Source of the DNA: Georgenia thermotolerans
Lineage (GTDB): Bacteria > Actinomycetota > Actinomycetes > Actinomycetales > Actinomycetaceae
DNA: 64,000 bases
NCBI RefSeq assembly: GCF_009193185.1
Contig: NZ_VUKF01000002.1
Location: forward strand, 1-64,000
Direction: 5' to 3'
Under the pieces are notes generated by a model. The model made no database searches. It saw only the letters and a list, made by a program, of their open reading frames with translations, and had not been told where the DNA came from. Shown piece after piece: positions 10,396 through 19,393 of the stretch; within the stretch, counting starts at the first letter, position 1, and each line of letters opens with the position of its first letter. The position numbers were made by a program, and so were the translations under genes.

Positions 10396-11835
10396 TCAGC
10401 CGGCGCCGGCGAGGCTCTCGCCCCCGTGCAGCTCGGCGTGGCGCTTGGCCCGGTTCTCGACGATACCGTGCACGATCTCCTTGAACCGCTCCTCGGTGAG
10501 CGGGTAGGTCGACATGATCAGCAGCGCGACGAGGAAGAAGGCCGCGGGCAGCACCGCGCCGGCGGTCTGCATGCCCGCGAGCACCTGCGGCGTCTGGCTC
10601 ACGGGGTGGTCCGACGTCGACGGCTGGAAGCCGATGAAGGCCAGGGCGTAGGAGGCGATGGCGGCGCCGACCGCCTGGCCGACCTTGCGGGTGAAGGAGA
10701 AGGCGGCGTACGTGGCGCCCTCGGTGCGCACGCCCGTCTGGTACTCCCCGTACTCGACGGTGTCGGCCTCGAGTGCCCAGGTCATGGTGTTGAGCAGCGC
10801 CATGCCCAGGCCGATGAGGAAGAGCCCGAGCAGGGCGATGACGAGGCTGTTGCTCGCCCAGAAGACGAGGCCGCCGAGGATGGCGACGCCGGCGGCGATC
10901 ATGAACCCGCGCTTCTTCCCCAGGCGCCGGGTGACGGTCGGCCCGAACGGGCCGACGTAGATGACCGCGCCCGTGGTGATGATGGTCGCGACGGTCGCGA
11001 TCCAGCCGGCGGCGCCGGTGACGTACTGGGACAGCACGTCGTTGGCGAGGTAGATCGTGAGCGCGGAGACCACGTTCTGGCCGGTGAGGTAGAAGAACGA
11101 CGACAGGCACAGGCGCACCAGCGGGCCGTTCCTCCCCAGGGTGGCGAAGGTCTCACGCAGGCTCACGCGTTCGACCTCCCGGAAGACCGTCTCCCGGGAC
11201 GTGAAGAAGGTGGTGAGGAACATCGCCATGCCCACGACGAGGAAGACGACGGACACGACGATGAAGGTCAGGTGGAGGTTCGGGGCCGACTTGATCCGCG
11301 GGGCGAGGACGATGGCGAGGAGCAGGATGGTCGTGCCCGAGCCGACCATGCGCGCGGCGGCGAGGCGCGAACGGTCCACCGGGTTCTGGCTCATGGCCCC
11401 GGCCAGGGAGCCGTAGGGGATGTTGACGAGCGAGTAGAGGACCCCGAGCAGGGCGTAGGTCGCGTACGCCCAGACGAGCTTGTAGCCGTAGGTGGAGAAG
11501 TCCGGCATCGAGAAGGCCAGCACGTTCGACACCAGCAGGGGCAGCGAGAACCACAGGATGAAGGGGCGGAACTTGCCCCACCGCGTCATCGTCCGGTCCA
11601 CCATCCGGCCGGCGAAGATGTCGGCGAAGGCGTCCCACACCTTCACGACGAGGAAGATGGTCCCGGCGTCGGCCGGGTGGATGCCCTCGACGTTCGTGTA
11701 GTAGACGAGCAGGAACAGGCCGGTCATCTGGAAGGCGATGTTGCAGCCCGCGTCGCCGGCGCCGTACCCGACGATCGTCTTGCGCGGCAGGTGGGGGACC
11801 GCCGCGTTCTCCAGCGTGCTGGTCATGGTCGCCAT
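10396..11835 (-). CDS. GPH-family glycoside/uronide:cation symporter 2
   Basis: 479 residues with the same landmarks as symporter 1 (GYGAGDAG, DAFADIFAGRMVDRT, AGAMSQNP, ALEADTVEYGEY) and twelve hydrophobic segments. The two are clear paralogues that bracket uidA. This gene is the first of a leftward unit with uidA, 138 nt downstream. The start is placed at ATG 11835 behind GGGAG; ATG 11826 is an alternative. It diverges from the LacI gene at 12159, and the operator at 12091-12112 lies between them. The substrate is probably a glucuronide, inferred from context. Confidence 0.88.
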   Translation of the reverse strand: MATMTSTLENAAVPHLPRKTIVGYGAGDAGCNIAFQMTGLFLLVYYTNVEGIHPADAGTIFLVVKVWDAFADIFAGRMVDRTMTRWGKFRPFILWFSLPLLVSNVLAFSMPDFSTYGYKLVWAYATYALLGVLYSLVNIPYGSLAGAMSQNPVDRSRLAAARMVGSGTTILLLAIVLAPRIKSAPNLHLTFIVVSVVFLVVGMAMFLTTFFTSRETVFREVERVSLRETFATLGRNGPLVRLCLSSFFYLTGQNVVSALTIYLANDVLSQYVTGAAGWIATVATIITTGAVIYVGPFGPTVTRRLGKKRGFMIAAGVAILGGLVFWASNSLVIALLGLFLIGLGMALLNTMTWALEADTVEYGEYQTGVRTEGATYAAFSFTRKVGQAVGAAIASYALAFIGFQPSTSDHPVSQTPQVLAGMQTAGAVLPAAFFLVALLIMSTYPLTEERFKEIVHGIVENRAKRHAELHGGESLAGAG

Positions 11836-12158
11836 GCGCTGCTCCCGTCAGCGGGTGGCCGGGACCGGCGCACCCGTGGCACCGCGGGGGCGTCGGCGAC
11901 GGCCGCGAGACCGGTCTGCACCATTGACCCACCGGGCCCGGGGGAGGGCAATCGGGCCCGCGGGTGCGGCCGGTGCACGACAATGAGTCCGTTCGCCGGC
12001 CCGGCCGGCGCCGCGCAGCGCCGCGCCGCGCCGGACCAAGGTCCCGACCCGTCGTGCGATCTTTCCGACACCCGGAGAAGCGCCTGCGGAGCAAGCGGTT
12101 GCCATATCTTGCAGCCAGGCACGTACCGTGGGTGCCGGGGACGAGGAGGGACGCGCGC
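11836..12158. other. Divergent promoter region between symporter 2 and LacI regulator 1
   Basis: 323 bp without a gene. It holds the ribosome-binding sites of both flanking genes and one class A operator-like site at 12091-12112, placed 47 nt before the regulator start. No clear sigma-70 promoter pair stands out. Confidence 0.6.
12091..12112 (-). promoter_or_regulatory. Class A operator-like site in the divergent regulator/symporter region
   Basis: On the minus strand it reads GCAAG-N4-GGCAAC and ends TTGC; 18 of 22 positions equal the site at 19394-19415. Its plus-strand start GCAAGCGGTTGC is itself a palindrome with a central CG, typical for LacI-family operators. The location suits autoregulation of the lacI gene and control of the symporter 2-uidA unit. 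Confidence 0.6.
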
Positions 12159-13412
12159 ATGGCGCACGACGACGGCACGACGGACGCTGGCCTCACCGGT
12201 CCCAGCGACCCTGCGCCCGATGCGGAGACGCCTGCGGGCGAGGCGCCCCCGATGCGGGCGGGGGAGGTCGCCCCCGGGCTTGACGCGCCGGAGGAGGGGA
12301 ACGCCACCACGGGCGCGACCGAGGCCGATGCCGTCTCGGTGCCGGAGGAACCGGTCACGACCGGCCGTCCCCGGCGACGCGGGGTGCCCACGATCTACGA
12401 CGTGGCCGAGGCCGCCGGCGTGGCGCCGTCGACCGTGTCCCGGACGTTCTCCCGGCCTGGCCGGGTCAACTCCGAGACGGCCGCGCGCATCCGCCAGGTG
12501 GCCGCCGACCTGGGCTATCGGACGAACCCCATGGCGCGCGCCCTGTCGACGACGCACACGAGCCTGCTCGCCCTCGTCGTCCCGGACATCACCAACCCCG
12601 TGTACTTCGAGATCATCAACGGCGTCCAGGACGAGGCCGCCGAGGCCGGCTACACGGTCGTGCTGGTGGACTCGCGGGAGTCGGACCGTCGTGAGCGCGA
12701 GGCCCTCGAGCGGGCCCTGCCGATCGTGGAGGGCATCGTGCTGGGCACCTCGCGGATGTCGGACGCGTCCATCCGGATGATCGCCAAGCAGCGGCCGATG
12801 GTGGCGATCAACCGCGCGGTGCGGGAGATCCCGTCGGTCGTCCCGGACAACTCCCGCGGCGTGCGCCGCGCGCTCGAGCACCTCGGCGAGCTGGGCCACG
12901 AGCCGGTGACCTACCTCGCCGGGCCGGAGGCGTCGTGGGCCGACGGGATGCGCTGGCGGGGGCTGAGAGAGGCCTCCCTCGAGCTGGCCGTGCACGTGCG
13001 ACGCCTCGGCCCGCTCGCCCCCACGGTGGCGGGTGGCGTCGCCGGCGCCAAGGCCTGGCTGCAGTCGCCCACCACCGCGGTGATCGGGTTCAACGACCTC
13101 GTGGCGATCGGCTTCATCCGCTACGTCACCTCCCGGGGCGTGCGGGTGCCGGAGGACGTGTCGGTGGTGGGTTACGACAACATCTTCGCCGCCGACCTGG
13201 TCACGCCGCCGCTCACCACCGTGGCGACGCCCCGCCGGGCGCTGGGAGCCGCCGCGGTGCGCAACCTCCTCGCCCAGATCAAGGGGGCCCACCCACGCGG
13301 GGGGCCGCCGGTCGTCGTGCCGGTCAAGCTCGTCGAGCGGCAGAGCACCGGCCCGGCCCCCGCCCAGGCGCCCGCCGCCGGGACGCCGCCGCGCGGGATC
13401 CCGGTGCGCTGA
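12159..13412 (+). CDS. LacI-family regulator 1, predicted controller of glucuronide/glucuronate genes
   Basis: 417 residues. A LacI helix-turn-helix (TIYDVAEAAGVAPSTVSRT) lies near residue 80, followed by the hinge segment and a periplasmic-binding-protein fold with PDITNPVYFEIINGV, ending in a Pro/Ala-rich tail. The roughly 75 residues before the DNA-binding domain are acidic, low in complexity and unusual for the family; ATG 12159 is nevertheless favoured because GAGGAGGG is 5 nt upstream. It sits between uidA/symporters and uxaC-uxuB and close to three class A operators, so it probably represses these genes until a uronate ligand binds (inference). Confidence 0.9.
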   Translation: MAHDDGTTDAGLTGPSDPAPDAETPAGEAPPMRAGEVAPGLDAPEEGNATTGATEADAVSVPEEPVTTGRPRRRGVPTIYDVAEAAGVAPSTVSRTFSRPGRVNSETAARIRQVAADLGYRTNPMARALSTTHTSLLALVVPDITNPVYFEIINGVQDEAAEAGYTVVLVDSRESDRREREALERALPIVEGIVLGTSRMSDASIRMIAKQRPMVAINRAVREIPSVVPDNSRGVRRALEHLGELGHEPVTYLAGPEASWADGMRWRGLREASLELAVHVRRLGPLAPTVAGGVAGAKAWLQSPTTAVIGFNDLVAIGFIRYVTSRGVRVPEDVSVVGYDNIFAADLVTPPLTTVATPRRALGAAAVRNLLAQIKGAHPRGGPPVVVPVKLVERQSTGPAPAQAPAAGTPPRGIPVR

Positions 13413-13472
13413 CGACCGGCGCCGGCGCACCGCGCCGGGGCGCTCCAGGCCGCGGCCCGGGGCTCGGGACAA

Positions 13473-13494
13473 GCAACTGGCGGCAACACGTTGG
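13473..13494 (+). promoter_or_regulatory. Class A operator-like site before uxaC
   Basis: It reads GCAAC-N4-GGCAAC followed by TTGG, matching the shared pattern, and ends 32 nt before the uxaC ATG. At that distance it should overlap the promoter. Confidence 0.55.
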
Positions 13495-13526
13495 CGCGCG
13501 GCGGCCGCCGCCGGAACGATGGCGGC

Positions 13527-14954
13527 ATGACCACCTCTGACGACGACGTCCTCCACGTCCACCCCGACCGGTTGCTGCCCTCCGAGCCGGGCCTGCGCAC
13601 GATCGCGCGCGAGCTCTACGACTCCGTCAAGGACCTGCCGATCATCTCGCCGCACGGGCACGTGCCGCCCCAGTGGCTCGCGGACGACGTCCCGTTCGAG
13701 GACCCCACGTCGCTGCTGATCACGCCCGACCACTACGTCAACCGGCTGCTCCACGCCAACGGCGTGTCCCTCGCCGACCTCGGCGTCAACCAGGAGACCT
13801 TCACCGACGAGCAGAAGCGCAACGCGTTCCGCCTACTGTGCGCGAACTGGAAGGCCTACCGCGGCACCCCGGTGAAGTTCTGGTTCGAGTCCGAGCTCGC
13901 CGACATCTTCGGCATCACGCTCGCGCCCAGCGAGGCCAACGCCGACGCCATCTACGACCAGATCGCCGAGGCCATCGCCACGCCCGAGTTCCGGCCTCGG
14001 GCGCTGTACAAGAAGTTCGACATCGAGTTCATCGCCACCACCGACGACCCCGTCGACGACCTGCGCTTCCACGAGAAGCTCGCGGGCGACCCGACGTGGG
14101 AGGGCAAGGTCGCCCCGACGTTCCGGCCCGACAAGTACCTCGAGCCCGCCACGGAGGCGTGGAACGGCCTGGTCGACCGGCTCGGAGAGGTCGCCGGCGT
14201 GGACACCGGCACCTACGCCGGCTGGGTCGCCGCGATGGAGAACCGCCGCGCGTTCTTCAAGGACCGCGGCGCCGTCTCCTCCGACCACTCCCACCGCGAC
14301 CCCGGCGCGGTCAAGCTCGACGACGCCGAGGCCGAACGGCTCTACGCCAAGGCCCGCGCCGGTGAGATCACGCCCGAGGAGGGCGACGCGCTGCGCCGGG
14401 ACTTCGTCTTCCAGCAGGCCCGGATGGCCTCCGAGGACGGGCTGGTCATGACGATGCACCCGGCCGTGTACCGCAACCACCACGCCGAGAGCTTCGAGCG
14501 GTACGGCGCCGACGTCGGCGGCGACATCCCCATGGGGGTGGAGTTCACCAACAACCTCCGGCCGCTCCTGTCGGCGTTCGGCACCAACCCGAACTTCCAG
14601 CTGGTCCTGTTCACCATCGACGAGACCGTGTACTCCCGCGAGCTCGCGCCTCTGGCCGGCTTCTACCCGTCGGTGTACGTCGGCGTGCCCTGGTGGTTCA
14701 TCGACGAGCCGGACGCCATCCGCCGCTTCCGCCGGGCCGTGACCGGCTCCGGCGCCGGCTTCGGGCGCACGTCCGGGTTCATCGACGACACCCGCGCCTT
14801 CCTCTCCATCCCGGCCCGGCACGACATGAGCCGGCGCCTCGACGCCGGGTACCTCGCCGAGCTCGTCGGCGAGCACCGCCTCACCATGGACGAGGCGCTC
14901 GACACCGCGTACGACCTCGTCGTCACCCAGCCCCGGAAGGCGTTCAAGCTGTGA
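13527..14954 (+). CDS. uxaC: Glucuronate isomerase UxaC
   Basis: 475 residues, the usual UxaC length (about 470). It has the amidohydrolase-like metal motif SPHGHVPP near residue 40, the RLLHANGV segment, and the C-terminal GVPWWFIDEPDAI block characteristic of the family. It interconverts D-glucuronate and D-fructuronate (or galacturonate and tagaturonate) in the cytosol. It receives glucuronate from UidA or an importer. ATG 13527 is used; no strong ribosome-binding site precedes it. Its last bases overlap the GTG of uxuB, so the two are one operon. Confidence 0.95.
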   Translation: MTTSDDDVLHVHPDRLLPSEPGLRTIARELYDSVKDLPIISPHGHVPPQWLADDVPFEDPTSLLITPDHYVNRLLHANGVSLADLGVNQETFTDEQKRNAFRLLCANWKAYRGTPVKFWFESELADIFGITLAPSEANADAIYDQIAEAIATPEFRPRALYKKFDIEFIATTDDPVDDLRFHEKLAGDPTWEGKVAPTFRPDKYLEPATEAWNGLVDRLGEVAGVDTGTYAGWVAAMENRRAFFKDRGAVSSDHSHRDPGAVKLDDAEAERLYAKARAGEITPEEGDALRRDFVFQQARMASEDGLVMTMHPAVYRNHHAESFERYGADVGGDIPMGVEFTNNLRPLLSAFGTNPNFQLVLFTIDETVYSRELAPLAGFYPSVYVGVPWWFIDEPDAIRRFRRAVTGSGAGFGRTSGFIDDTRAFLSIPARHDMSRRLDAGYLAELVGEHRLTMDEALDTAYDLVVTQPRKAFKL

Positions 14955-16354
14955 CCACCGCCCTGCCCCGCCTCTCGCGGTCCGCCCACGGCCGCCCCGC
15001 CGCCCCGGTGCGCATCGTGCACCTGGGCATCGGCAACTTCACCCGCGCCCACCAGGCCTGGTACACCGAGCACGCCCCGGACGCGGGCGAGTGGGGGATC
15101 GCCGCCTTCACCGGGCGCCGCCCCGACACCGCCGAGGCCCTCGCCCCCCAGGACGGGCTCTACACCCTCATCACCCGGCGGGCCGAGGGGGACACCTTCG
15201 AGGTCATCGGCTCCCTCTCCGCCGTCCACGCCGCCGCCGAGACCGCCGCGTTCCTCGACTACCTGCGCGCCCCGACGACGGCGATCATCACCACGACCGT
15301 CACCGAGGCGGGGTACATGCGCGGCGCCGACGGGCACCTGGCGGTGGACAACGCCGACGTCGCCGCCGACATCGAGGCCCTCAAGGCCGACCCGACGGCG
15401 AGCACGCGCACCACCCCGGCCAAGGTCGTCGGCGGCTTCCTCGCCCGCCGCGCGGCCGGCGCCGGTGCGCTGACCGTGCTGCCGTGCGACAACCTGCCCG
15501 ACAACGGCCCGGCGTTCCGGACCGTGGTCCAGGACCTCGCCGCACAGGTCGACCCGACGCTGCAGGCGTGGATGGACGAGCACGTCTCCTGGGCCACCTC
15601 GATGGTCGACCGCATCACGCCCGCCACCACCGACGCCGAGCGCCAGGCCGTCGCCGACAGCGAGGGTTACGAGGACGCCTCGCCGGTGCCCACCGAGCCG
15701 TTCAGCGAGTGGGTCGTCGCCGGGGCGTTCCCCGCCGGCCGGCCCGCCTGGGACGCGGCCGGGGTGACCCTGGTCGACGACGTCCGCCCGTTCGAGCAGC
15801 GCAAGCTGTGGCTGCTCAACGGCTCGCACTCGCTCATGGCCTACGCCGCGACCATCCTCGGCCACGAGACCGTGGCCGACGCCGTCGCCGACCCGACCGT
15901 GCGCGGCTGGGTCGAGGAGTGGTGGGACGTGGCCGGCCCGCACCTGCCGCTGAGCGCGGACGAGGTCGCGAGCTACCGCCAGGCCCTGCTCGACCGGTTC
16001 TCCAACCCCCGCGTGCGGCACCTGCTCGCCCAGATCGCCGCCGACGGTTCGCAGAAGATCCCCGTGCGGATCCTGCCCGCGCTGCGCCTGGAACGGCAGG
16101 CCGGCCGCCTGCCCGACGGCGCGGTGCGCCCGCTCGCCGCCTGGGTGCTGCACCTGCAGGGCCATGGCGCGCCGGTCAAGGACGCCCGCCGGGACGACGT
16201 CCTGGCCGCCGCACACGGCGACGTCGCCGAGGCCACCACGGCGCTGCTGCGCCTGCTCGCGCCGGACATGCTGCCCGACGACGAGCTGGTCGCCGCCGTC
16301 GTCGCGAAGGCGGAGGAGATCCTCGCCCGCGAGGACGCCGCGAGCCACATCTAG
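14951..16354 (+). CDS. uxuB: Mannitol dehydrogenase family protein, probable fructuronate reductase (UxuB)
   Basis: 467 residues of the long-chain polyol dehydrogenase family. The N-terminal nucleotide-binding segment is GIGNFTRAHQ, the middle contains TVTEAGY and LPCDNLPDNG, and the C-terminal domain has KLWLLNGSHS and QKIPVR, with catalytic Lys and His/Asn in these blocks. Coupling to uxaC through a GTGA overlap makes fructuronate to mannonate the likely reaction; tagaturonate or mannitol would be the family alternatives. The next pathway enzyme, mannonate dehydratase UxuA, is not in the window. Confidence 0.88.
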   Translation: MTTALPRLSRSAHGRPAAPVRIVHLGIGNFTRAHQAWYTEHAPDAGEWGIAAFTGRRPDTAEALAPQDGLYTLITRRAEGDTFEVIGSLSAVHAAAETAAFLDYLRAPTTAIITTTVTEAGYMRGADGHLAVDNADVAADIEALKADPTASTRTTPAKVVGGFLARRAAGAGALTVLPCDNLPDNGPAFRTVVQDLAAQVDPTLQAWMDEHVSWATSMVDRITPATTDAERQAVADSEGYEDASPVPTEPFSEWVVAGAFPAGRPAWDAAGVTLVDDVRPFEQRKLWLLNGSHSLMAYAATILGHETVADAVADPTVRGWVEEWWDVAGPHLPLSADEVASYRQALLDRFSNPRVRHLLAQIAADGSQKIPVRILPALRLERQAGRLPDGAVRPLAAWVLHLQGHGAPVKDARRDDVLAAAHGDVAEATTALLRLLAPDMLPDDELVAAVVAKAEEILAREDAASHI

Positions 16355-16383
16355 CTCGCCGGCCGGCGCCCGGCCTGCCGGCC

Positions 16384-16424
16384 GTGAGGGGTGGTGGGGC
16401 ACCTCGTGCCCCACCACCCCTCAC
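16384..16424. terminator. Bidirectional terminator between uxuB and CoA-transferase 1
   Basis: A perfect 19-bp stem (arms 16384-16402 and 16406-16424, beginning GTGAGGGGTGG) with a 3-nt loop CTC. It serves both convergent genes. Confidence 0.85.
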
Positions 16425-16431
16425 GTCTGCC

Positions 16432-18057
16432 CTACCGGGCGAGTACGGCACGCAGGCGGCCGTGCCGCGGCAGCTCGGGCAGGTCGAGACCCACGGGTCC
16501 GGGGAGGAACAGCCGGCGGTCCATCTCGGTGAGGTCGTCGGCCACCCGCAGCGGCACCTCGCTCCGGGCGAGGACGTGCCGCTCGATATCGACCCCGGGG
16601 GCGAGCTCGATGACGGTCAGGCCCTCGTCGCGCAGCTCGAGCACGCACCGCTCGGTGATGTACAGCACCCGCTGCCCCCGCTCGCGGGACAGGGCGCCGC
16701 TGAACGTCACGCCGGCGACCTGACGGACGAGCTTGGTGTGTGGCCCGTCCTCGACGATGTCCAGCGCGCCGTCCTCGGTCACGGTGATCCGGCGGCGGCC
16801 CGCCGTGAACGACCCCAGGAACACGATGGCCGGCGCGCCGGTGGTGATGTCTGCGAACCCCCCGACGCCGGCCGTGACGTGCCGGCGCCCGGGGAGGTGG
16901 TGCACGTTGACGTCGCCGGACGGGCCGATCTCCAGGAACGACAGGAGGGAGTGCCCGAACCCGCCGCCCTGGAGGAGGGTGAACTGGTCCGCGCTCTGCA
17001 TGATCGCGTCGGGACTCTGGGCGCAGCCGAAGGCGAAGTCGAGCAGCGGCACACCACCGACCGCGCCCTGCTCGAGCACCCACGACACCGCCGTGCCCTC
17101 GCCCTCCTCCACGAGCACGTGCGGCACGAGCGCCGAGACGCCGAAGCCGAGGTTCACGGTCTCGCCGCGGGACAGCTCGAGCGCCCCCCGCCGCGCGACG
17201 ACCTTCTCCACGGAGAAGGGGAGCGGGGGGAGGGAGTCGACCGGGCGCCGCACCTGCCCGGCGATCGCCGGGTCGAACACGGTCGCGGTGGTCTGGGTCT
17301 GCTCGGGTGCGAGCACGACGGCGTCCACGAGGATCCCCGGGACGCGGACGCTCTGCGCCGGGAGGGTCCGGCCCTGAGCAAGGCGCTTGACCTGGGCGAT
17401 GACGATGCCGCCGTTGTTCTTCGCCGCGTAGGCCTGGTCCAGCGCCCCGAGCGGTGAGCCCTCGTCCTCGAAGGTGAGGTTGCCGTACTCGTCGGCGGTG
17501 GTGGCACGCACGACGGCGACCTGGGGCGCCAGCGCCCGGAAGAAGAGGTACTGCTCGTCGGCGACCTCGGTGACCTCGACGAGATCGGCCGGCGTCGCGG
17601 CGTTCATCCGTCCGCCCTGCAGCCGTGGGTCCACGAACGTGCGCAGGCCCACCGGGGTCAGGACGCCCGGCTGGTGCGCCGCCGCGGCACGGTGCATCTG
17701 GAACAGGACGCCGGACGGGAAGTTGTAGGCGGCGACCTCCTCCCGCTCGACCATCCGCCAGATGGCCGGTGGCGTGGCACCGGAGGGGCCGGAGGGCAAG
17801 GACCCCACGATGACACGCCCGAGCAGCCCCGGGTGCGCGAGGTGGTCGATGCCCTTGACGCCGTACATGTCGCCCGCCGCGATGGGGTGGACGGTCGTGA
17901 GGTTCCGGGGTGCTGACGTCTCGGCGAACCGCTCGCCGATGCCGCGCAGCACGGCGTCGGGGCAGCCGAGCGCCGAGGACGAGCTCACCGTGACGACGTC
18001 GTCGTCGGCGATGAGGTCCGCGGCCTGGCGGGGCGACAGGACGGCGACTTTCTGCAT
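16432..18057 (-). CDS. Fused acyl-CoA:carboxylate CoA-transferase 1 (YdiF/propionate CoA-transferase type)
   Basis: 541 residues containing both halves of a family I CoA-transferase in one chain: an alpha-like half with the GSLPSGPSG region and a beta-like half whose active-site glutamate is in VLEQGAVGG, near residue 330. Such enzymes move CoA between short-chain carboxylic acids through a glutamyl-CoA thioester. The start is ATG 18057 behind AAGGAG. It probably belongs to the same branch as LacI regulator 2, which lies 80 nt upstream on the same strand. A diverged paralogue lies at 30707-32260. The substrate is unknown. Confidence 0.87.
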   Translation of the reverse strand: MQKVAVLSPRQAADLIADDDVVTVSSSSALGCPDAVLRGIGERFAETSAPRNLTTVHPIAAGDMYGVKGIDHLAHPGLLGRVIVGSLPSGPSGATPPAIWRMVEREEVAAYNFPSGVLFQMHRAAAAHQPGVLTPVGLRTFVDPRLQGGRMNAATPADLVEVTEVADEQYLFFRALAPQVAVVRATTADEYGNLTFEDEGSPLGALDQAYAAKNNGGIVIAQVKRLAQGRTLPAQSVRVPGILVDAVVLAPEQTQTTATVFDPAIAGQVRRPVDSLPPLPFSVEKVVARRGALELSRGETVNLGFGVSALVPHVLVEEGEGTAVSWVLEQGAVGGVPLLDFAFGCAQSPDAIMQSADQFTLLQGGGFGHSLLSFLEIGPSGDVNVHHLPGRRHVTAGVGGFADITTGAPAIVFLGSFTAGRRRITVTEDGALDIVEDGPHTKLVRQVAGVTFSGALSRERGQRVLYITERCVLELRDEGLTVIELAPGVDIERHVLARSEVPLRVADDLTEMDRRLFLPGPVGLDLPELPRHGRLRAVLAR

Positions 18058-18088
18058 GGTCGATCTCCTTGGCCGGCGATGCGGCAGA

Positions 18089-18154
18089 GGTGGTGGTGGG
18101 GGAGTCAGGGCACGTCGGGACGGTGGTGGTGGCGGAGTCAGGGCACGTCGGGAC
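18089..18154. repeat. 33-bp tandem duplication at the 3' end of LacI gene 2
   Basis: Two adjacent 33-bp units (18089-18121 and 18122-18154) differ by a single base; each contains GGAGTCAGGGCACGTCGGG. The second unit encodes the last codons and stop of the leftward LacI gene (HRPDVP, stop at 18138), so the first is a copy of that coding end lying in the gap before the CoA-transferase. Confidence 0.85.
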
Positions 18155-19166
18155 GGTGGCGGCGGGGGCGCCACGAGCCCGTCGAGGCGCGCACCCGGAG
18201 GGCCGGCGGGACGAGCCGGGGCCCCGTGACGACCGTCTGCCCGGCCAGCAGGTCCAGCAGCACGGCGGCGCACGTCCGGCCGACCTCTTCCGCCCGGGTC
18301 GCGACGGAGGTCAGCGGGGGCACCTGCTGCTCGGCGGCGGGGATGTCGTCGAAGCCGGCGACCGCCACGTCCGGCCCCGGCGTGACGCCCGCGCGCCGCA
18401 GGCCCGTGGCCACGCCCATGGCGACGACGTCGTTGTAGCCCACGATGCAGTCCGGCCACGCCCCGCCGCCCAGGAGCTCCGCGACCGCGTCGGCGGCGGC
18501 CGCGGCGGTCTCCACGCCGGTCGCCGGCTCCGTGACGAGCTCGAACGCCCCGGCGGCGCCGGCGCGGAGCCCCTCGCTCCGCTCCCGCCAGGCGGAGGAG
18601 TCGGGTGGGCCGCCGAGCAGCACGACGCTGCGCATGCCGGTGGCCGCGAGGTGCCGGCCCAGCAGGCGTCCGGCCTCGACGTTGTCGGGCCCGACGTACG
18701 GGGTGGGGCCGGAGAGGTGCCGGGCGAACATGACGAGGGGGATGCCATGCGCGTCCAGCGGCGCCGTCACGTCGGCGGTGCTCGCGTGCGCGGGCAGGAG
18801 CAGCACGCCGTCGACGCGGTGCTCGGCCATGGCGGTGAGCAGCTCCGCCTGCCGGGCCGCGTCATCCCTGGAGCACCCGATGAGCAGCGTCCGGCCCTCC
18901 CGGTGCACCTGGTCCTCGAGGGCCATGACGAGTGCGGCGAAGTAGGGGTTGCTGAGGTCGGTGAGGACCAGCCCGAGCGTGCCTGTCCGGGCGCGTCGCA
19001 GGTTCGCCGCGGAGCGGTCGTAGACGTACCCGAGCTCGGCCATGGCCCGGCGCACCCGCTCCGAGGTCTGGGGCGAGATCCGGCTGCTGCCGCTGACCAC
19101 GAGCGAGGCGGTCGAGCGGGAGACGCCCGCCCGCGCGGCGACGTCCTTGAGAGTTGCGCGTGCCAC
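18138..19166 (-). CDS. LacI-family regulator 2
   Basis: 342 residues. The helix-turn-helix TLKDVAARAGVSRSTASLV begins at residue 5, followed by the usual hinge and an effector domain with LVLTDLSNPYF. The start is GTG 19166 with AAGGAGG upstream. The recognition helix differs from those of the two other LacI proteins in the window (SRSTAS here against APSTVS and SVATVS), so it should read a different operator. The B motif 19208-19221 lies 42 nt before its start and fits autoregulation. It is upstream of CoA-transferase 1 on the same strand. The effector is unknown. Confidence 0.9.
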   Translation of the reverse strand: MARATLKDVAARAGVSRSTASLVVSGSSRISPQTSERVRRAMAELGYVYDRSAANLRRARTGTLGLVLTDLSNPYFAALVMALEDQVHREGRTLLIGCSRDDAARQAELLTAMAEHRVDGVLLLPAHASTADVTAPLDAHGIPLVMFARHLSGPTPYVGPDNVEAGRLLGRHLAATGMRSVVLLGGPPDSSAWRERSEGLRAGAAGAFELVTEPATGVETAAAAADAVAELLGGGAWPDCIVGYNDVVAMGVATGLRRAGVTPGPDVAVAGFDDIPAAEQQVPPLTSVATRAEEVGRTCAAVLLDLLAGQTVVTGPRLVPPALRVRASTGSWRPRRHRPDVP

Positions 19167-19207
19167 GTTCCCTCCTTGGTTGCCCGCACCGTAGCGCGCG
19201 GTGGTAG

Positions 19208-19221
19208 ATCGATCCAACAGC
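19208..19221 (-). promoter_or_regulatory. Class B operator-like motif, copy 1
   Basis: On the minus strand it reads GCTGTTGGATCGAT, and the plus strand continues the palindromic core GATCGATC. It is 42 nt upstream of LacI gene 2, so autoregulation is likely. Confidence 0.45.
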
Positions 19222-19323
19222 GCTGGTCAGCGGGTCGGTCACTCACGCCCTGCCCAGCCGCGCGTGGACCTGCGGGTTGGGGTGCGGACGTGCCCTGACG
19301 CTGGGTACCATGGCCAGCGCGCT

Positions 19324-19337
19324 GCTGGTGGATCGAT
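19324..19337 (+). promoter_or_regulatory. Class B operator-like motif, copy 2
   Basis: It reads GCTGGTGGATCGAT, identical to copy 1 at 13 of 14 positions and in the opposite orientation, 103 bp away. Paired sites of this kind permit looping by a tetrameric LacI protein. Confidence 0.45.
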
Positions 19338-19393
19338 GCCGCCCTCCCCCCGACGCCGCGGGAAGAGCCCCGCTCGCGCGCGCCGGCGGCAAG

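Noticed and set aside
18089-18154. CRISPR-like repeat
   Set aside because: Two directly adjacent units without spacers; it is a local tandem duplication.
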